Made by a program: the position numbers and the translations under genes
In this document: piece by piece, positions 1 through 9,483 of the stretch
How positions within the stretch are numbered: the stretch's first letter is position 1
Layout of the letters: the number at the start of each line of letters is the position of its first letter
Notes under the pieces: model-generated
Told to the model about the DNA's origin: nothing
What the model saw: the letters and a program-made list of their open reading frames with translations, nothing else
Database searches by the model: none
From: Seriola aureovittata
Lineage: Eukaryota > Chordata > Actinopteri > Carangiformes > Carangidae
Length of the DNA stretch: 64,000 nucleotides
Direction: 5' to 3'
NCBI RefSeq assembly: GCF_021018895.1
Contig: NC_079367.1
Span: 707,621 to 771,620, forward strand

Positions 1-1761
1 GGGACATTTTCTGACAAAACCGTGAGTTAAAAGTGTAGGTAGGATAACAACACTGTGTCTGTGTGAGAGTCAAATTAAAGGCTGCTCGGCTGAACATTGG
101 CTCTGGTGAGTATCCTAAACACTGTTTAAGGCCTTCTATGGCAAAATAAAGATGTTTAAATTAGAATTATGGCAGATATTGCTATGATAATAATTATAAC
201 ACTTTAAAAATATTATTTTGAATAAAACTCTACCAGAGAATCCTGGGGTTTTGCGGTGTATGGAACACAGGACAATTCTCTTTTTAATGTTATTGTGCAT
301 TTCTGAGGCCAGACGGGGCATGGAATGCAGAACAACACTTCTGGAGGATGCCAGATGGACCCTGATTGGACATAAGGAGGACACGCTGGACTTCCAACCT
401 CGAAGTAAAGTTATCCACGGTTTTTTTTCACTGCATAATAACACCGGAAGGGAGGTAAGCCAAAAACTTAAAGGACCATGTTAGGAAAAATCGAAATACT
501 CTTTGAAAAAATGAACGACGAACTCAAAAATAAAGGATTATTACAGAAAAAACGAAAGAATTATTACTGTAAATTATACTCCAGCTTGGAAATAAATTTT
601 AAACCAGATTTTAAACCTGAACAGGACTGGGACTTTAAAATTTCACTAAAAACAAAATATTGAACTAAACTCCAGTTTGGAAAAATAACTATAAAATCAA
701 TAAAATCTAAGCAGGATCTGAAAACTATCTGAAATAAGGAACAACAGATTCAAAATAAAGGATTATTACAATAAAAACTACAGAATTATTAATCCAATTA
801 TACAACAACTTGGAATTAGATCTCAAACCAGATTTTAAACCTGAACAGGACTTGGTCTTTAAAATTGAACTCAAAATCAAATGCTAAACTTAACTCCAGT
901 GTGGAAAAAATAATTATAAAACAGGATTATAACACAATTGGCTATGGGACACACCCTGAGACATGATCAACCTCGGGGGGGCCACCCTCAGGGGAGAATG
1001 TCTAGTGATAAACGGCCGAAACATTCGATGAGCCTGGGGTCCACTACTGATGATGTGTTCCAAAATTTAGAGGATTATTATTGTTGTTATTATTATTAAT
1101 AACAACAATAAACAACACTGAAACAGACGTCTGAAAAGAAAAAAAAGAGCACCTTTAATCAAACATTTAAAACCCAGATTGGGGATATTTATTCAATAAA
1201 ACAAAACTCATGGAACAAAACAGAACAACCAAAAAATAATGGAAAAATAAGAAATTAACTTCAAAGGAGAAACCTGACTAAAGCCTGATATGGACACAAA
1301 ATTAAAACCAGGACACAATCTCTGGAAAGAGAAACTGAAACATAGAAATCCAAAAAAAACAACAATACTGAACCTAAAATTCCATAAGAAAAATAAAAAA
1401 AGAAGAAAAAAAGAGAAGAAAGAAGAAAAAATAAACAAAGAAAAAAAGAGAAGAAAAAAGAGAAGAGAAAAAAACATTTTACTCAAGACTTTAAAGCCCT
1501 GAACGGGAAAATGATTCAATAAAATCAACTCAAATTAATTCCAGGTGACGGATCTGACTGGAGACTATTTGAAAGAAAAAAAACTTAATCTCGGACCTTG
1601 ACCTTTGACCTCGGAAAGAGCGTTCCTTTATGGGACAGGGGTTGATAGGAACTGTGAACTGCGGACGACGAGCGCCGGCCAGTGCATTGCCTTTGATCTC
1701 CCAGTTTCAACTGCCCAGTCGTCGGACGAAGCAGGGGGGATCATCGAGAAAGATTTAAAAT
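1..1761. other. AT-rich DNA without a recognisable gene
   Basis: No convincing coding region is visible. Short open frames here show no domain or codon structure and differ in each strand. The stretch contains a degenerate tandem duplication (about 532-935), a purine-rich run (about 1385-1485) and a GC-richer end (about 1600-1745). It ends at the first CCTAACCC motif. It is probably decayed repeat or subtelomeric DNA, but I cannot assign a family. Confidence 0.5.
532..935. repeat. Degenerate tandem duplication, period about 225 bp
   Basis: The blocks starting near 532 and 757 share a series of words in the same order: an AAAGGATTATTACA start, a CAGATTTTAAACCTGAACAGGA core near 604 and 828, and a CTCCAGT-TGGAAAAA-TA end. 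The second copy has many substitutions and small indels, so the duplication is old. No coding meaning is apparent. Confidence 0.6.
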
Positions 1762-1779
1762 CCTAACCCTAACCCTAAC

Positions 1780-2293
1780 ACCTGGTATACTGCCATTTGA
1801 CCTATAGAAAAAATGTCAACATACCAAAAAATGTCTCTTGGAAATGGGTACCTATCGACTCCAAATGGTCTGAAACATGCTCCTAAATGGTTTCTACAAG
1901 GTAGATTTTGGCTTCAACACTTAGTCAATTTTCAGTACCAATCGTCTCCCATTCATTTCCTATGGGAAAGACGTTTTGGCTTATAACTCCGGAACGAAAG
2001 GTCGTAGAGACACGGGAGTGGGTGGCGTCAGACCTAATTAGGGGGCGCTGAACACGCCAGTCTTGGACCCATCTCTCTACGACTTACGGTTCCCGAGATA
2101 CAGACAATTTAAAATTTTTACGCAATGCATCTCGGGAACCGAAGGTCCCACAGGCGAGTGGCTGGTACCGTTGGAAAGGGCGTGGCCGAATTAGTGGGGG
2201 CGAAACTTGGTTTCAGGTCTCTACGACCTTCCTATCAGAAGCTACAGACCTTAACGACTATGGTAGGGGGTACGATAGGTGGCAAAACTCTGT
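1780..2293. other. Unique spacer between two telomere-like tracts
   Basis: About 500 bp of balanced-composition sequence lies between a short CCTAACCC motif at 1762-1779 and the long telomeric tract at 2294. No ORF of interest is seen. A stretch near 1990-2110 is rich in short inverted words (CTCGGGAACC versus GGTTCCCGAG at about 2088-2140). It may be a subtelomeric repeat unit, which cannot be told from one copy. Confidence 0.4.
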
Positions 2294-2451
2294 TAACCTA
2301 ACCCTAACCCTAACCCTAACCCTAACCCTAACCCTAACCCTAACCCTAACCCTAACCCTAACCCTAACCCTAACCCTAACCCTAACCCTAACCCTAACCC
2401 TAACCCTAACCCTAACCCTAACCCTAACCCTAACCCTAACCCTAACCCTAA
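2294..2451 (+). repeat. Telomeric repeat tract (CCCTAA)n
   Basis: About 26 uninterrupted CCCTAA units on the plus strand, which is the C-rich strand of the vertebrate telomere repeat. It is internal, so it is an interstitial or subtelomeric tract. The same polarity is kept at every other tract in the window. Confidence 0.97.
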
Positions 2452-2787
2452 TCTTCATACTTACCTTTTCCTAACCCTAACCACTTACCTGTAAATTTAA
2501 ACCTAAACCTAACCATCTACTTACCTGTTGCCCTAACCATAACCATAATCTTCATACTTACCTTTTCCTAACCCTAACCTTAACCAGATTCCACTTACCT
2601 TTTCCTAACCCTAACCATAACCATAATCTTCATACTTACCTTTTCCTAACCCTAACCATAACCATAATCTTCATACTTACCTTTTCCTAACCCTAACCCT
2701 AACCCTAACCCTAACCCTAACCATAACCATAATCTTCATACTTACCTTTTCCTAACCCTAACCATAACCATAATCTTCATACTTACC
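2452..2787 (+). repeat. Degenerate telomere-derived 41-bp tandem repeat
   Basis: A unit of about 41 bp recurs, for example at 2628 and 2669. It consists of CTTCATACTTACC, TTTTCCTAACCC and TAACCATAACCATAAT words. It looks like telomeric repeat that acquired a non-telomeric insert and was then amplified. It directly precedes the family A pLTR. Confidence 0.75.
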
Positions 2788-3107
2788 TTTTATGAAAAAT
2801 AAAAATAAAAATTAATTTTTGTACACTTAAAGATAATTACCAATAATTTCCTTGTTTCTGGTGTACAAATAAATATATTTAATTATTAATGGGACAGTTT
2901 TAAGTTAAGTTTCATTTAAACACAATTGTAAAAAGTTTCAATAAGTTTATATGATGTTTATGTGTTCAAAAATGTTTAAAAAAAATACTGTATTACTGTA
3001 ATGTATGTTAAAACATAATGCTGTCATTTATTTCATTTTTCTAAGTTAATTTCATATAAAAATGCAAGTGTATATAGTTAATAAGGGGATTTTCAATGGT
3101 TCCTACG

Positions 3108-3196
3108 TTTCGAAACGTTTCGAAAGGTGAGACGAAAGTGGGCGGGATCCAGTAAGGCTATAAAAGAAAGGGAGGGAGGGAGCAGGAGCTCACTTT
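3108..3196 (+). promoter_or_regulatory. Family A Pol II promoter: palindrome, GC box, TATA, Inr
   Basis: A perfect 18-bp palindrome TTTCGAAACGTTTCGAAA lies at 3108-3125. A GTGGGCGGG GC box follows at about 3139-3147 and TATAAAA at 3159-3165. The initiator-like TCACTTT at 3190-3196 puts a likely +1 A at 3192, 33 bp from the first T of the TATA box. The same layout recurs 2118 bp downstream, and a similar TATA/GCTCACTTT pair is present in family B. Transcription starting here would place the hammerhead-like motif about 76 nt into the transcript. Confidence 0.65.
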
Positions 3197-3267
3197 CCTT
3201 TTGACATTCGAAGAGGCAACATCTCTGCAAAGGAAAGAGAAAAGAGAATTGTTAGTTATTTTAGCTA

Positions 3268-3323
3268 GGTGTGCATGGCCTGAGGAAGACCTTTTAAAGG
3301 TCGAAACGTTGCCGCAGCACACC
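3268..3323 (+). ncRNA. Hammerhead-ribozyme-like motif, family A copy 1
   Basis: Core words are CTGAGGA (3280-3286) and GAAAC (3303-3307). Between them is a 6-bp stem II (GACCTT/AAGGTC with a TTA loop). A GTT cleavage-type triplet ends at 3310. Inner stem I is GGC (3277-3279) with GCC (3311-3313); outer stem is GGTGTGC (3268-3274) with GCACACC (3317-3323). Stem III would be only AC/GT without a loop, and one extra A sits between CTGANGA and stem II, so it departs from the textbook fold. Hammerheads in pLTRs are established for PLEs; activity of this one is unproven. Confidence 0.6.
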
Positions 3324-3484
3324 ATATTTTCTTTGTAAATCTTTTATTTGATAATTTATTTTTGACTTTGTATTTTGTTTTTTACTGAAAAATAAACATT
3401 TTTAATTTAAGAAGAAGTTTAATCATCATTTTTTACCTTTTTTATAAAAAACAACAAAAAATCAACCAAAAACAACGAAAAAGA

Positions 3485-4469
3485 ATGGATGACTGGACCA
3501 CGGTTCGGTACGGCAGACGCCGTCGCCAGAACCATCAGCCATCTTCCTGGGACTGGAGTTACCGGAGGCCGACCGGGTGGAAGGCCAGTGCACCCTCCCA
3601 TCCGTACCGGAGGGAGTACTTTCCACACCCTAACCAGCCAGTGCCTCCCCCACAGGCCAACTGGTTCTCCGGTCCCCGTAGATCCTACGCGGACGCAGTT
3701 CGCCAGAGAGGATTCCAGCCAGCCCGTAACCAGATTCCTCCTAGGAGTGGGGGACCAGAGGTACGGAGGCAAGCAGCGGACCCCCAATTCGGACGCTTGA
3801 TCCGCAAAATTTATGTGGTAGTAAAGACGGTCCACCATCTTCAAAATGTGGCTCCTAAACCTGGGAAAGCGGAGCCACAGATGATCACCAGGATGGTTCA
3901 GGTACTGTCAGACATGATTAAACCTGCAGCGCCAACACGGCAGACGACTGACCTCATCACGGGGAACGCAAAGAACTGGGGCCACAACACGTGCATCATT
4001 CTTATGCAGCATTATGAAAAATGCCTGGAAGACTTTTTAAAGGACCTTACTGGTTTCCTCACTCCACGTTGGAAGGAGGCCTTTGAGGTAGCGGTGCGTT
4101 GGGCACAGAAGAACCTACCACGGATCACTCAAGATGCTATTGACCACACGGAGGCCCTGATCTCTGCACAGGTAGATGCTAGGGACCCAGCACCTGCACA
4201 GGATCCTCCACAGCAGACGGTCACCACAGCTGAGACGGCCCAGGACCGAGCCCAGAATCAGCCTCAAACCCGGAGCCCAGAGGGACGATCGACGAGGACA
4301 ACGGTGGGCACCATGACGGAGAATGAGGATCAGCGGCCCAGGGACCAGCAGGATTGGCATTTTACTCCTCCAGTAACATCGGTGGTAGATTTTCCCTCCC
4401 TTGATCAGAGACAGGTCAAGGGAAGGAAAAGAAGGATCAGAGGGATAATCCTAAATGAGGACAGAGTTA
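3485..4469 (+). CDS. PLE family A ORF1, N-terminal part (cut by gap)
   Basis: The frame opens with ATG at 3485 (M-D-D-W start) and stays open for 328 codons into the N gap. It matches family B ORF1 throughout. A basic, Trp/Arg/Pro-rich N-terminus (residues 1-100) is followed by a conserved helical domain (about residues 105-225, with an NVAPKPG motif, a GNAKNWGH motif and a VRWA-KNLPR segment), then a Gln/Pro/Thr-rich linker. The family B protein continues into an SGNH hydrolase-like domain, which here would fall in or beyond the gap. The ATG is chosen because M-D-D-W is shared by all family A and B copies. The role of the N-terminal domain is unknown; RNA binding or multimerisation is only a guess. 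Confidence 0.8.
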
Positions 4470-4969
4470 NNNNNNNNNNNNNNNNNNNNNNNNNNNNNNN
4501 NNNNNNNNNNNNNNNNNNNNNNNNNNNNNNNNNNNNNNNNNNNNNNNNNNNNNNNNNNNNNNNNNNNNNNNNNNNNNNNNNNNNNNNNNNNNNNNNNNNN
4601 NNNNNNNNNNNNNNNNNNNNNNNNNNNNNNNNNNNNNNNNNNNNNNNNNNNNNNNNNNNNNNNNNNNNNNNNNNNNNNNNNNNNNNNNNNNNNNNNNNNN
4701 NNNNNNNNNNNNNNNNNNNNNNNNNNNNNNNNNNNNNNNNNNNNNNNNNNNNNNNNNNNNNNNNNNNNNNNNNNNNNNNNNNNNNNNNNNNNNNNNNNNN
4801 NNNNNNNNNNNNNNNNNNNNNNNNNNNNNNNNNNNNNNNNNNNNNNNNNNNNNNNNNNNNNNNNNNNNNNNNNNNNNNNNNNNNNNNNNNNNNNNNNNNN
4901 NNNNNNNNNNNNNNNNNNNNNNNNNNNNNNNNNNNNNNNNNNNNNNNNNNNNNNNNNNNNNNNNNNNNN
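4470..4969. other. Assembly gap (500 N)
   Basis: Exactly 500 N, a conventional size for a gap of unknown length. It separates ORF1 of family A copy 1 from the leader of copy 2, so the missing sequence may include the rest of a family A element (ORF1 end and ORF2). Near-identical pLTRs on both sides are a likely reason the assembly failed here. Confidence 0.98.
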
Positions 4970-5385
4970 TTGTTTCTGGTGTACAAATAAATATATTTAA
5001 TTATTAATGGGACAGTTTTAAGTTAAGTTTCATTTAAACACAATTGTAAAAAGTTTCAATAAGTTTATATGATGTTTATGTGTTCAAAAATGTTTAAAAA
5101 AAATACTGTATTACTGTAATGTATGTTAAAACATAATGCTGTCATTTATTTCATTTTTCTAAGTTAATTTCATATAAAAATGCAAGTGTATATAGTTAAT
5201 AAGGGGATTTTCAATGGTTCCTACGTTTCGAAACGTTTCGAAAGGTGAGACGAAAGTGGGCGGGATCCAGTAAGGCTATAAAAGAAAGGGAGGGAGGGAG
5301 CAGGAGCTCACTTTCCTTTTGACATTCGAAGAGGCAACATCTCTGCAAAGGAAAGAGAAAAGAGAATTGTTAGTTATTTTAGCTA

Positions 5386-5441
5386 GGTGTGCATGGCCTG
5401 AGGAAGACCTTTTAAAGGTCGAAACGTTGCCGCAGCACACC
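5386..5441 (+). ncRNA. Hammerhead-ribozyme-like motif, family A copy 2
   Basis: Identical in sequence and fold to the copy at 3268-3323: CTGAGGA core, GACCTT/AAGGTC stem II, GAAAC, and two-part stem I (GGC/GCC and GGTGTGC/GCACACC). Two such motifs in tandem on one transcript could release a unit-length RNA if active. Confidence 0.6.
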
Positions 5442-5602
5442 ATATTTTCTTTGTAAATCTTTTATTTGATAATTTATTTTTGACTTTGTATTTTGTTTTT
5501 TACTGAAAAATAAACATTTTTAATTTAAGAAGAAGTTTAATCATCATTTTTTACCTTTTTTATAAAAAACAACAAAAAATCAACCAAAAACAACGAAAAA
5601 GA

Positions 5603-5748
5603 ATGGATGACTGGACCACGGTTCGGTACGGCAGACGCCGTCGCCAGAACCATCAGCCATCTTCCTGGGACTGGAGTTACCGGAGGCCGACCGGGTGGAA
5701 GGCCAGTGCACCCTCCCATCCGTACCGGAGGGAGTACTTTCCACACCC
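5603..5748 (+). pseudogene. PLE family A ORF1, first 49 codons only
   Basis: The M-D-D-W start and following residues are as in 3485. After the His-Pro-Asn codons at 5744-5752 the frame runs into telomeric repeat, which encodes a meaningless Asn-Pro repeat. This is the coding portion carried by a pLTR, not a working gene. Confidence 0.8.
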
Positions 5749-5813
5749 TAACCCTAACCCTAACCCTAACCCTAACCCTAACCCTAACCCTAACCCTAAC
5801 CCTAACCCTAACC
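5746..5813 (+). repeat. Telomeric repeat tract (CCCTAA)n
   Basis: About 11 perfect CCCTAA units joining the end of the family A pLTR to the truncated family D body. Both junctions lie within telomere-like words, so the exact boundaries are ambiguous by a few bases. Confidence 0.95.
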
Positions 5814-6281
5814 CTCATTATAGGGGACTCCAACCTGTCACGCATCCCACGCTTCACTAATCCAAACATTCAGATTGACAGCTATCCTGGAGCCACATTT
5901 CATCACATAAACACAATATTAAAGAAACTCACACCTCACCATAATACAAAACACATAGTAATATCTGCAGGACTTAACAACTGCCTGCAAGAACACGAAA
6001 CCACAACCACCTGGAAACAACTTCAACAGCTATTGAAAACCTGCCACACCATTTTTCCAAATGCAACCACTTACATCCCTGTAATAAACTTTTCTGACAG
6101 GTTGGAGTCCAAAAAACAGGAACTTCTCACCAAACTGAACAGTATTATAACCAACAAATGCACCTTCCTTTCAGAAATAAACCCGCTTCTTTTCCAGACC
6201 TGTCCCAAGGACCAAATTCACTGGACAAAGGACACAGCCACACTCATCTTCAATTACTGGTCACAACAATTAAACTGTTAA
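5814..6281 (+). pseudogene. PLE family D ORF1, C-terminal SGNH domain only
   Basis: In the frame ending at the TAA of 6279-6281 the sequence starts directly with an SGNH block I motif (IIGDSN) next to telomeric repeat and then encodes a complete SGNH hydrolase-like domain. It shows block II-like YPGA, block III-like AGLNN, and block V DQIHWT with the Asp-x-x-His pair. The N-terminal part of ORF1 is missing, so this is a 5'-truncated insertion. It is A-rich compared with the pLTR just upstream, so that pLTR and this body may come from different families. ORF2 follows in the -1 frame. Confidence 0.75.
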
Positions 6282-8500
6282 CGGGGGGTCAATGTTCCAA
6301 TACAACCCCCCTTAATTCCAATATAACTAACCTCTGCTCTACACTCTCCTTAACAGCCGCACAGCTGGAGATACTGGAAAAGGGACTCACATTCATACCT
6401 ACACCCAAACCTCCAACCCGGCCGGAGCTCAGGGGGGACCTCCATGTCTTCCATAGGAGGCTGAAACTCCTGGATCATTTTTACGGGGCACAGAGGCGGG
6501 AACCTGTAGGTTTCACTGGACCGTCCTTTTGGGAACCTCATATAGAAAACATCTCACCTCAAATCCAACAGTTGATAGATAAAAACACACAAGCACTCAG
6601 AAAATGGCGCCCCCTCCCACATAGGCAGCAGAACATAACACAACAACAAAAACAAATAATTAAATCACTAGGTAATAACAATCACATAATCATTAAACCA
6701 GCAGACAAAGGGGGACAAATAGTATTACAGGATAAAAACAATTACATATTAGAAGTACTCAGACAGTTAAACAATACCATTTATTATAAACCACTTTCAC
6801 ATTCATTACAATTAGAAACACAAATATTAATCAGGAATATCACAGACACATTATACAATAAAAAATATATTAATGCAAAACAGAAAAAATACTTGGACGG
6901 TCCAGATGAGCCCAGGCCCCGTCTCTTCTATCTTCTCCCAAAGATCCATAAGCCTCTTCAGACGTGGACGGTCCCTGCTGTTGTTCCGGTCGGCCGCCCT
7001 ATTGTCAGTGACTGCGGATCAGAATCATATAGAATAACGGAATACATAGACCACTTCATCAACCCACTCTCAAAACTCCACCCTAGTTATATTAAAGATA
7101 CATATGCATTTGTTAATAAAATAAAAGACCTGCAGGTACCTAGCCACACTCTCCTTTTTTCCATAGACATAGATTCACTATACACTAACATAGAAACTCC
7201 ACTCGGCCTTGCTGCCATTCAGAATATTTTCAATAAACATCCAGACCCTTCCAGACCCGATAATGAATTACTACAGTTATTAGAACTCACACTCACCAGA
7301 AACGATTTCATGTTTGACAGTAAACACTATCTCCAGCTGTGCGGCTGTGCTATGGGAAGAAAATATTCACCAGCATACGCCGACATTTACTTAGCAAACT
7401 GGGAAGCAACAGCCTTTTTCAAAACCTCCATAACACCTCTACTGTATTTCAGATATTTGGATGATATATTTGGTCTTTGGGACAGGTCGGAAATTGAATT
7501 TTTTTCATTTCTCCACACCCTCAACACACACCATCCCAAAATCAAACTCAAACATAACCTACAGCCACTCACACTAGAATTTCTGGACACACGGGTCTTC
7601 TTCTGTGACTCTGACGACCATAGCAAAAAACTAGCAACCAAGGTATATTTCAAGGACACAGATCGTCATGCACTCCTCCATAAATCAAGTTTCCACCCTA
7701 AGCACACGTACAGGGGTCTGATAAAGTCCCAGTTGATACGCTTCCACAGAATCTGCACCTTCCCGGAGCATGTGGAGGAGTCCACCCGAACCCTTTTTAG
7801 TGCGCTGAGGCTCAGGGGCTACTCGAAGCGCTTCCTTAGGAGCATAAAGGCGGAGGTAAGCGGCACCTTCACACAACATGATGACATCATAACACAGCCG
7901 TCCAGCATGTCCCTCGTCCCTATGGTTATAACATACTCTGATGGCAACACAAAGCTTTTAAGAACTCTAAAGACCAACTTTGAGGGGGCGAGGGAGGACT
8001 GTGACGCGCTGAAAGAGTGCCGTATGATCTCCGCTTACCGACGTAATAAAAATTTGAAAGATATTTTAATTCACACGGCTTTTAATAACAAAGCAAAATG
8101 TAATAAGGAGGCGCTTCGGGAATCGGAAATTGATTTTATCCGTCTCCCCTACATTTTTAACCCACAGGCAAAAACAGGCATTAAACTAGGGCAGGCCTTG
8201 AAACCTGAAACAAGAAATGCTATATATGCAATCAGATGCAAGGCCTGCCATATCTTATACATCGGGGAGACGGGTAACGAATTAAACATAAGAATAAAAC
8301 AACACATATATAAAATGAATAGTGGGAACGGCACGAGTGTTTTATATGCACATTTTAAACTCCATGGCCCACACAACTTACAAAGCCTGGGTCTGGAAAG
8401 CGACAGGAGTTGGACCACGGCACAGCGACGAGCAGCGGAGAGGAAATGGATCCACTTATTAAAAACAATAGACCCCACAGGCTTAAATGAAAAATATTAG
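6158..8500 (+). CDS. PLE family D ORF2: reverse transcriptase with GIY-YIG endonuclease
   Basis: An intact 780-codon frame. Penelope-type RT motifs appear in order: KPADKGG (about 179), LLPKIHK (about 259), GRPIVSD, a Phe-Ser-Ile-Asp-Ile-Asp motif A, AMGRKYSPAYA (motif B), YLDD (about 433), FLDTRVF and a thumb-region HALLHKSSFHPKHT. A GIY-YIG nuclease follows (AIYAIRCKAC..LYIGET, about 688-705), then a basic tail. It copies element RNA and nicks target DNA in the PLE model. The ATG at 6158 is inside ORF1; conserved sequence begins about residue 60, after the ORF1 stop, so translation may come from -1 frameshifting. At the expected slip position it reads A TTA AAC, one base from U UUA AAC. Confidence 0.9.
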   Translation: MHLPFRNKPASFPDLSQGPNSLDKGHSHTHLQLLVTTIKLLTGGQCSNTTPLNSNITNLCSTLSLTAAQLEILEKGLTFIPTPKPPTRPELRGDLHVFHRRLKLLDHFYGAQRREPVGFTGPSFWEPHIENISPQIQQLIDKNTQALRKWRPLPHRQQNITQQQKQIIKSLGNNNHIIIKPADKGGQIVLQDKNNYILEVLRQLNNTIYYKPLSHSLQLETQILIRNITDTLYNKKYINAKQKKYLDGPDEPRPRLFYLLPKIHKPLQTWTVPAVVPVGRPIVSDCGSESYRITEYIDHFINPLSKLHPSYIKDTYAFVNKIKDLQVPSHTLLFSIDIDSLYTNIETPLGLAAIQNIFNKHPDPSRPDNELLQLLELTLTRNDFMFDSKHYLQLCGCAMGRKYSPAYADIYLANWEATAFFKTSITPLLYFRYLDDIFGLWDRSEIEFFSFLHTLNTHHPKIKLKHNLQPLTLEFLDTRVFFCDSDDHSKKLATKVYFKDTDRHALLHKSSFHPKHTYRGLIKSQLIRFHRICTFPEHVEESTRTLFSALRLRGYSKRFLRSIKAEVSGTFTQHDDIITQPSSMSLVPMVITYSDGNTKLLRTLKTNFEGAREDCDALKECRMISAYRRNKNLKDILIHTAFNNKAKCNKEALRESEIDFIRLPYIFNPQAKTGIKLGQALKPETRNAIYAIRCKACHILYIGETGNELNIRIKQHIYKMNSGNGTSVLYAHFKLHGPHNLQSLGLESDRSWTTAQRRAAERKWIHLLKTIDPTGLNEKY

Positions 8501-9448
8501 TGGAACCATTTCCATTTTTTAATCTACATTTCAGTAAAAACTTTTTTTACCAACCTCCTGAACTGTCTATGAATCTCTCCCTACAGGTTCTTTTATGTGG
8601 AGATTCTTCATGCAGTGCGGTGGAGTTTATTTTATTCCCTTTTAATCACCCTCCATTTAATTTTATGAATTTTATATACTCCTCTCCTGTGACACCATTG
8701 TATATATAACACTTGCTGCTGTTTTTTTACTAACTTTTAATTTTCATATTTATTTCTTTTGTAAATATAAACATTTTTTTATGTGTGATCTTACTAATTA
8801 TGATTTATCAATTTTAATTATTCACATATTTAACTAACGGCGGGTACCGTTTAAGTTTTCATTTTATTGCATGCCCTAATTTTATAGCACTTTTTATTCA
8901 CATGGAGAGGAGTAATATTATTTTTAAGGGATTGAAAGAAATAAGAAATGGAATATTAGAGCCGCCTGCATTTTTTAACTTCCTTTAAAAATACAGGAAC
9001 CCTTTAGATTAAAAACTATTTTAAATTTTCAAATAAAACACATAAAAAATTAGGGAACTTATGTTGTATGACAATTTTTTCATTTTAATTTTTAACTTAT
9101 AATATTATAATTTATTTATTAATGGTACTAGACCTTTTTTGTCAAAAATTAAAATTTAATTTATTTATCACATACAGATACCGCGAGCATGTAAGATGAA
9201 AATTTATTTTACTAACTGTGTTTCTAAATTTTTAAGCACTCTTTTATAGCACTTATATTATTGTATTTAGTGTGATTTTTTTCATACATTTTATATAAAT
9301 TGCATGTTTCTTTTATATATTTTAATCATTACTAACCCTGTTTTGTCTTATTTCTATCTTAGTGCTTGTATGTTTTAATAGCGGTATCTCTATGTTCCAT
9401 ATTTAAAATATTTTTTACCTATAATTCTATTTATTAATTGATATCCTT

Positions 9449-9483
<35 letters not shown>

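Larger units (their letters stand above)
2788..3635 (+). mobile_element. Family A PLE pseudo-LTR, copy 1
   Basis: From 2852 to 3635 this matches 4970-5753 without an indel (constant offset 2118). The unit holds an AT-rich leader, an 18-bp palindrome, a GC box, a TATA box, an initiator-like site, a hammerhead-like motif, an AATAAA signal (3391) and the first 50 or so codons of ORF1. In the second copy the match stops at CACCCTAACC (3626-3635 here), and sequence 3' of that is telomeric. This is the pLTR organisation known for Penelope-like elements. Its left edge is set only by the preceding telomere-like repeat. Confidence 0.8.
4970..5750 (+). mobile_element. Family A PLE pseudo-LTR, copy 2
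   Basis: Same sequence as 2852-3635 at a constant offset of 2118 bp, with promoter, hammerhead-like motif, AATAAA and the start of ORF1. It ends at CACCCTAACC (5744-5753), where ORF1 sequence gives way to pure (CCCTAA)n. The palindrome is at 5226-5243, TATAAAA at 5277-5283. This is a terminal pLTR abutting telomeric repeat on its 3' side. Confidence 0.85.

Noticed and set aside
1003..1045. Hammerhead candidate around GGCCGAAACATTCG
   Set aside because: CGAAAC is present but there is no CTGANGA partner and no stem I; resemblance is partial.
1..2293. Chromosome end at the left of the window
   Set aside because: The telomere tract is internal with 2.3 kb of other DNA outside it; a true end cannot be claimed.
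2258..2458. Val-Arg or Pro-Asn repeat 'proteins' over telomeric tracts (also 5537-5869, 30236-30457, 12901-13104)
   Set aside because: Simple translation of (CCCTAA)n; no gene context.
6266..6272. A TTA AAC as a family D slippery site
   Set aside because: The first base does not match the X XXY YYZ rule, so it is mentioned only as one base from U UUA AAC.
5607..6281. Family A pLTR and family D body as one element
   Set aside because: The pLTR's ORF1 frame does not continue into the SGNH frame, composition differs, and pure telomere repeat separates them; possible but not supported.
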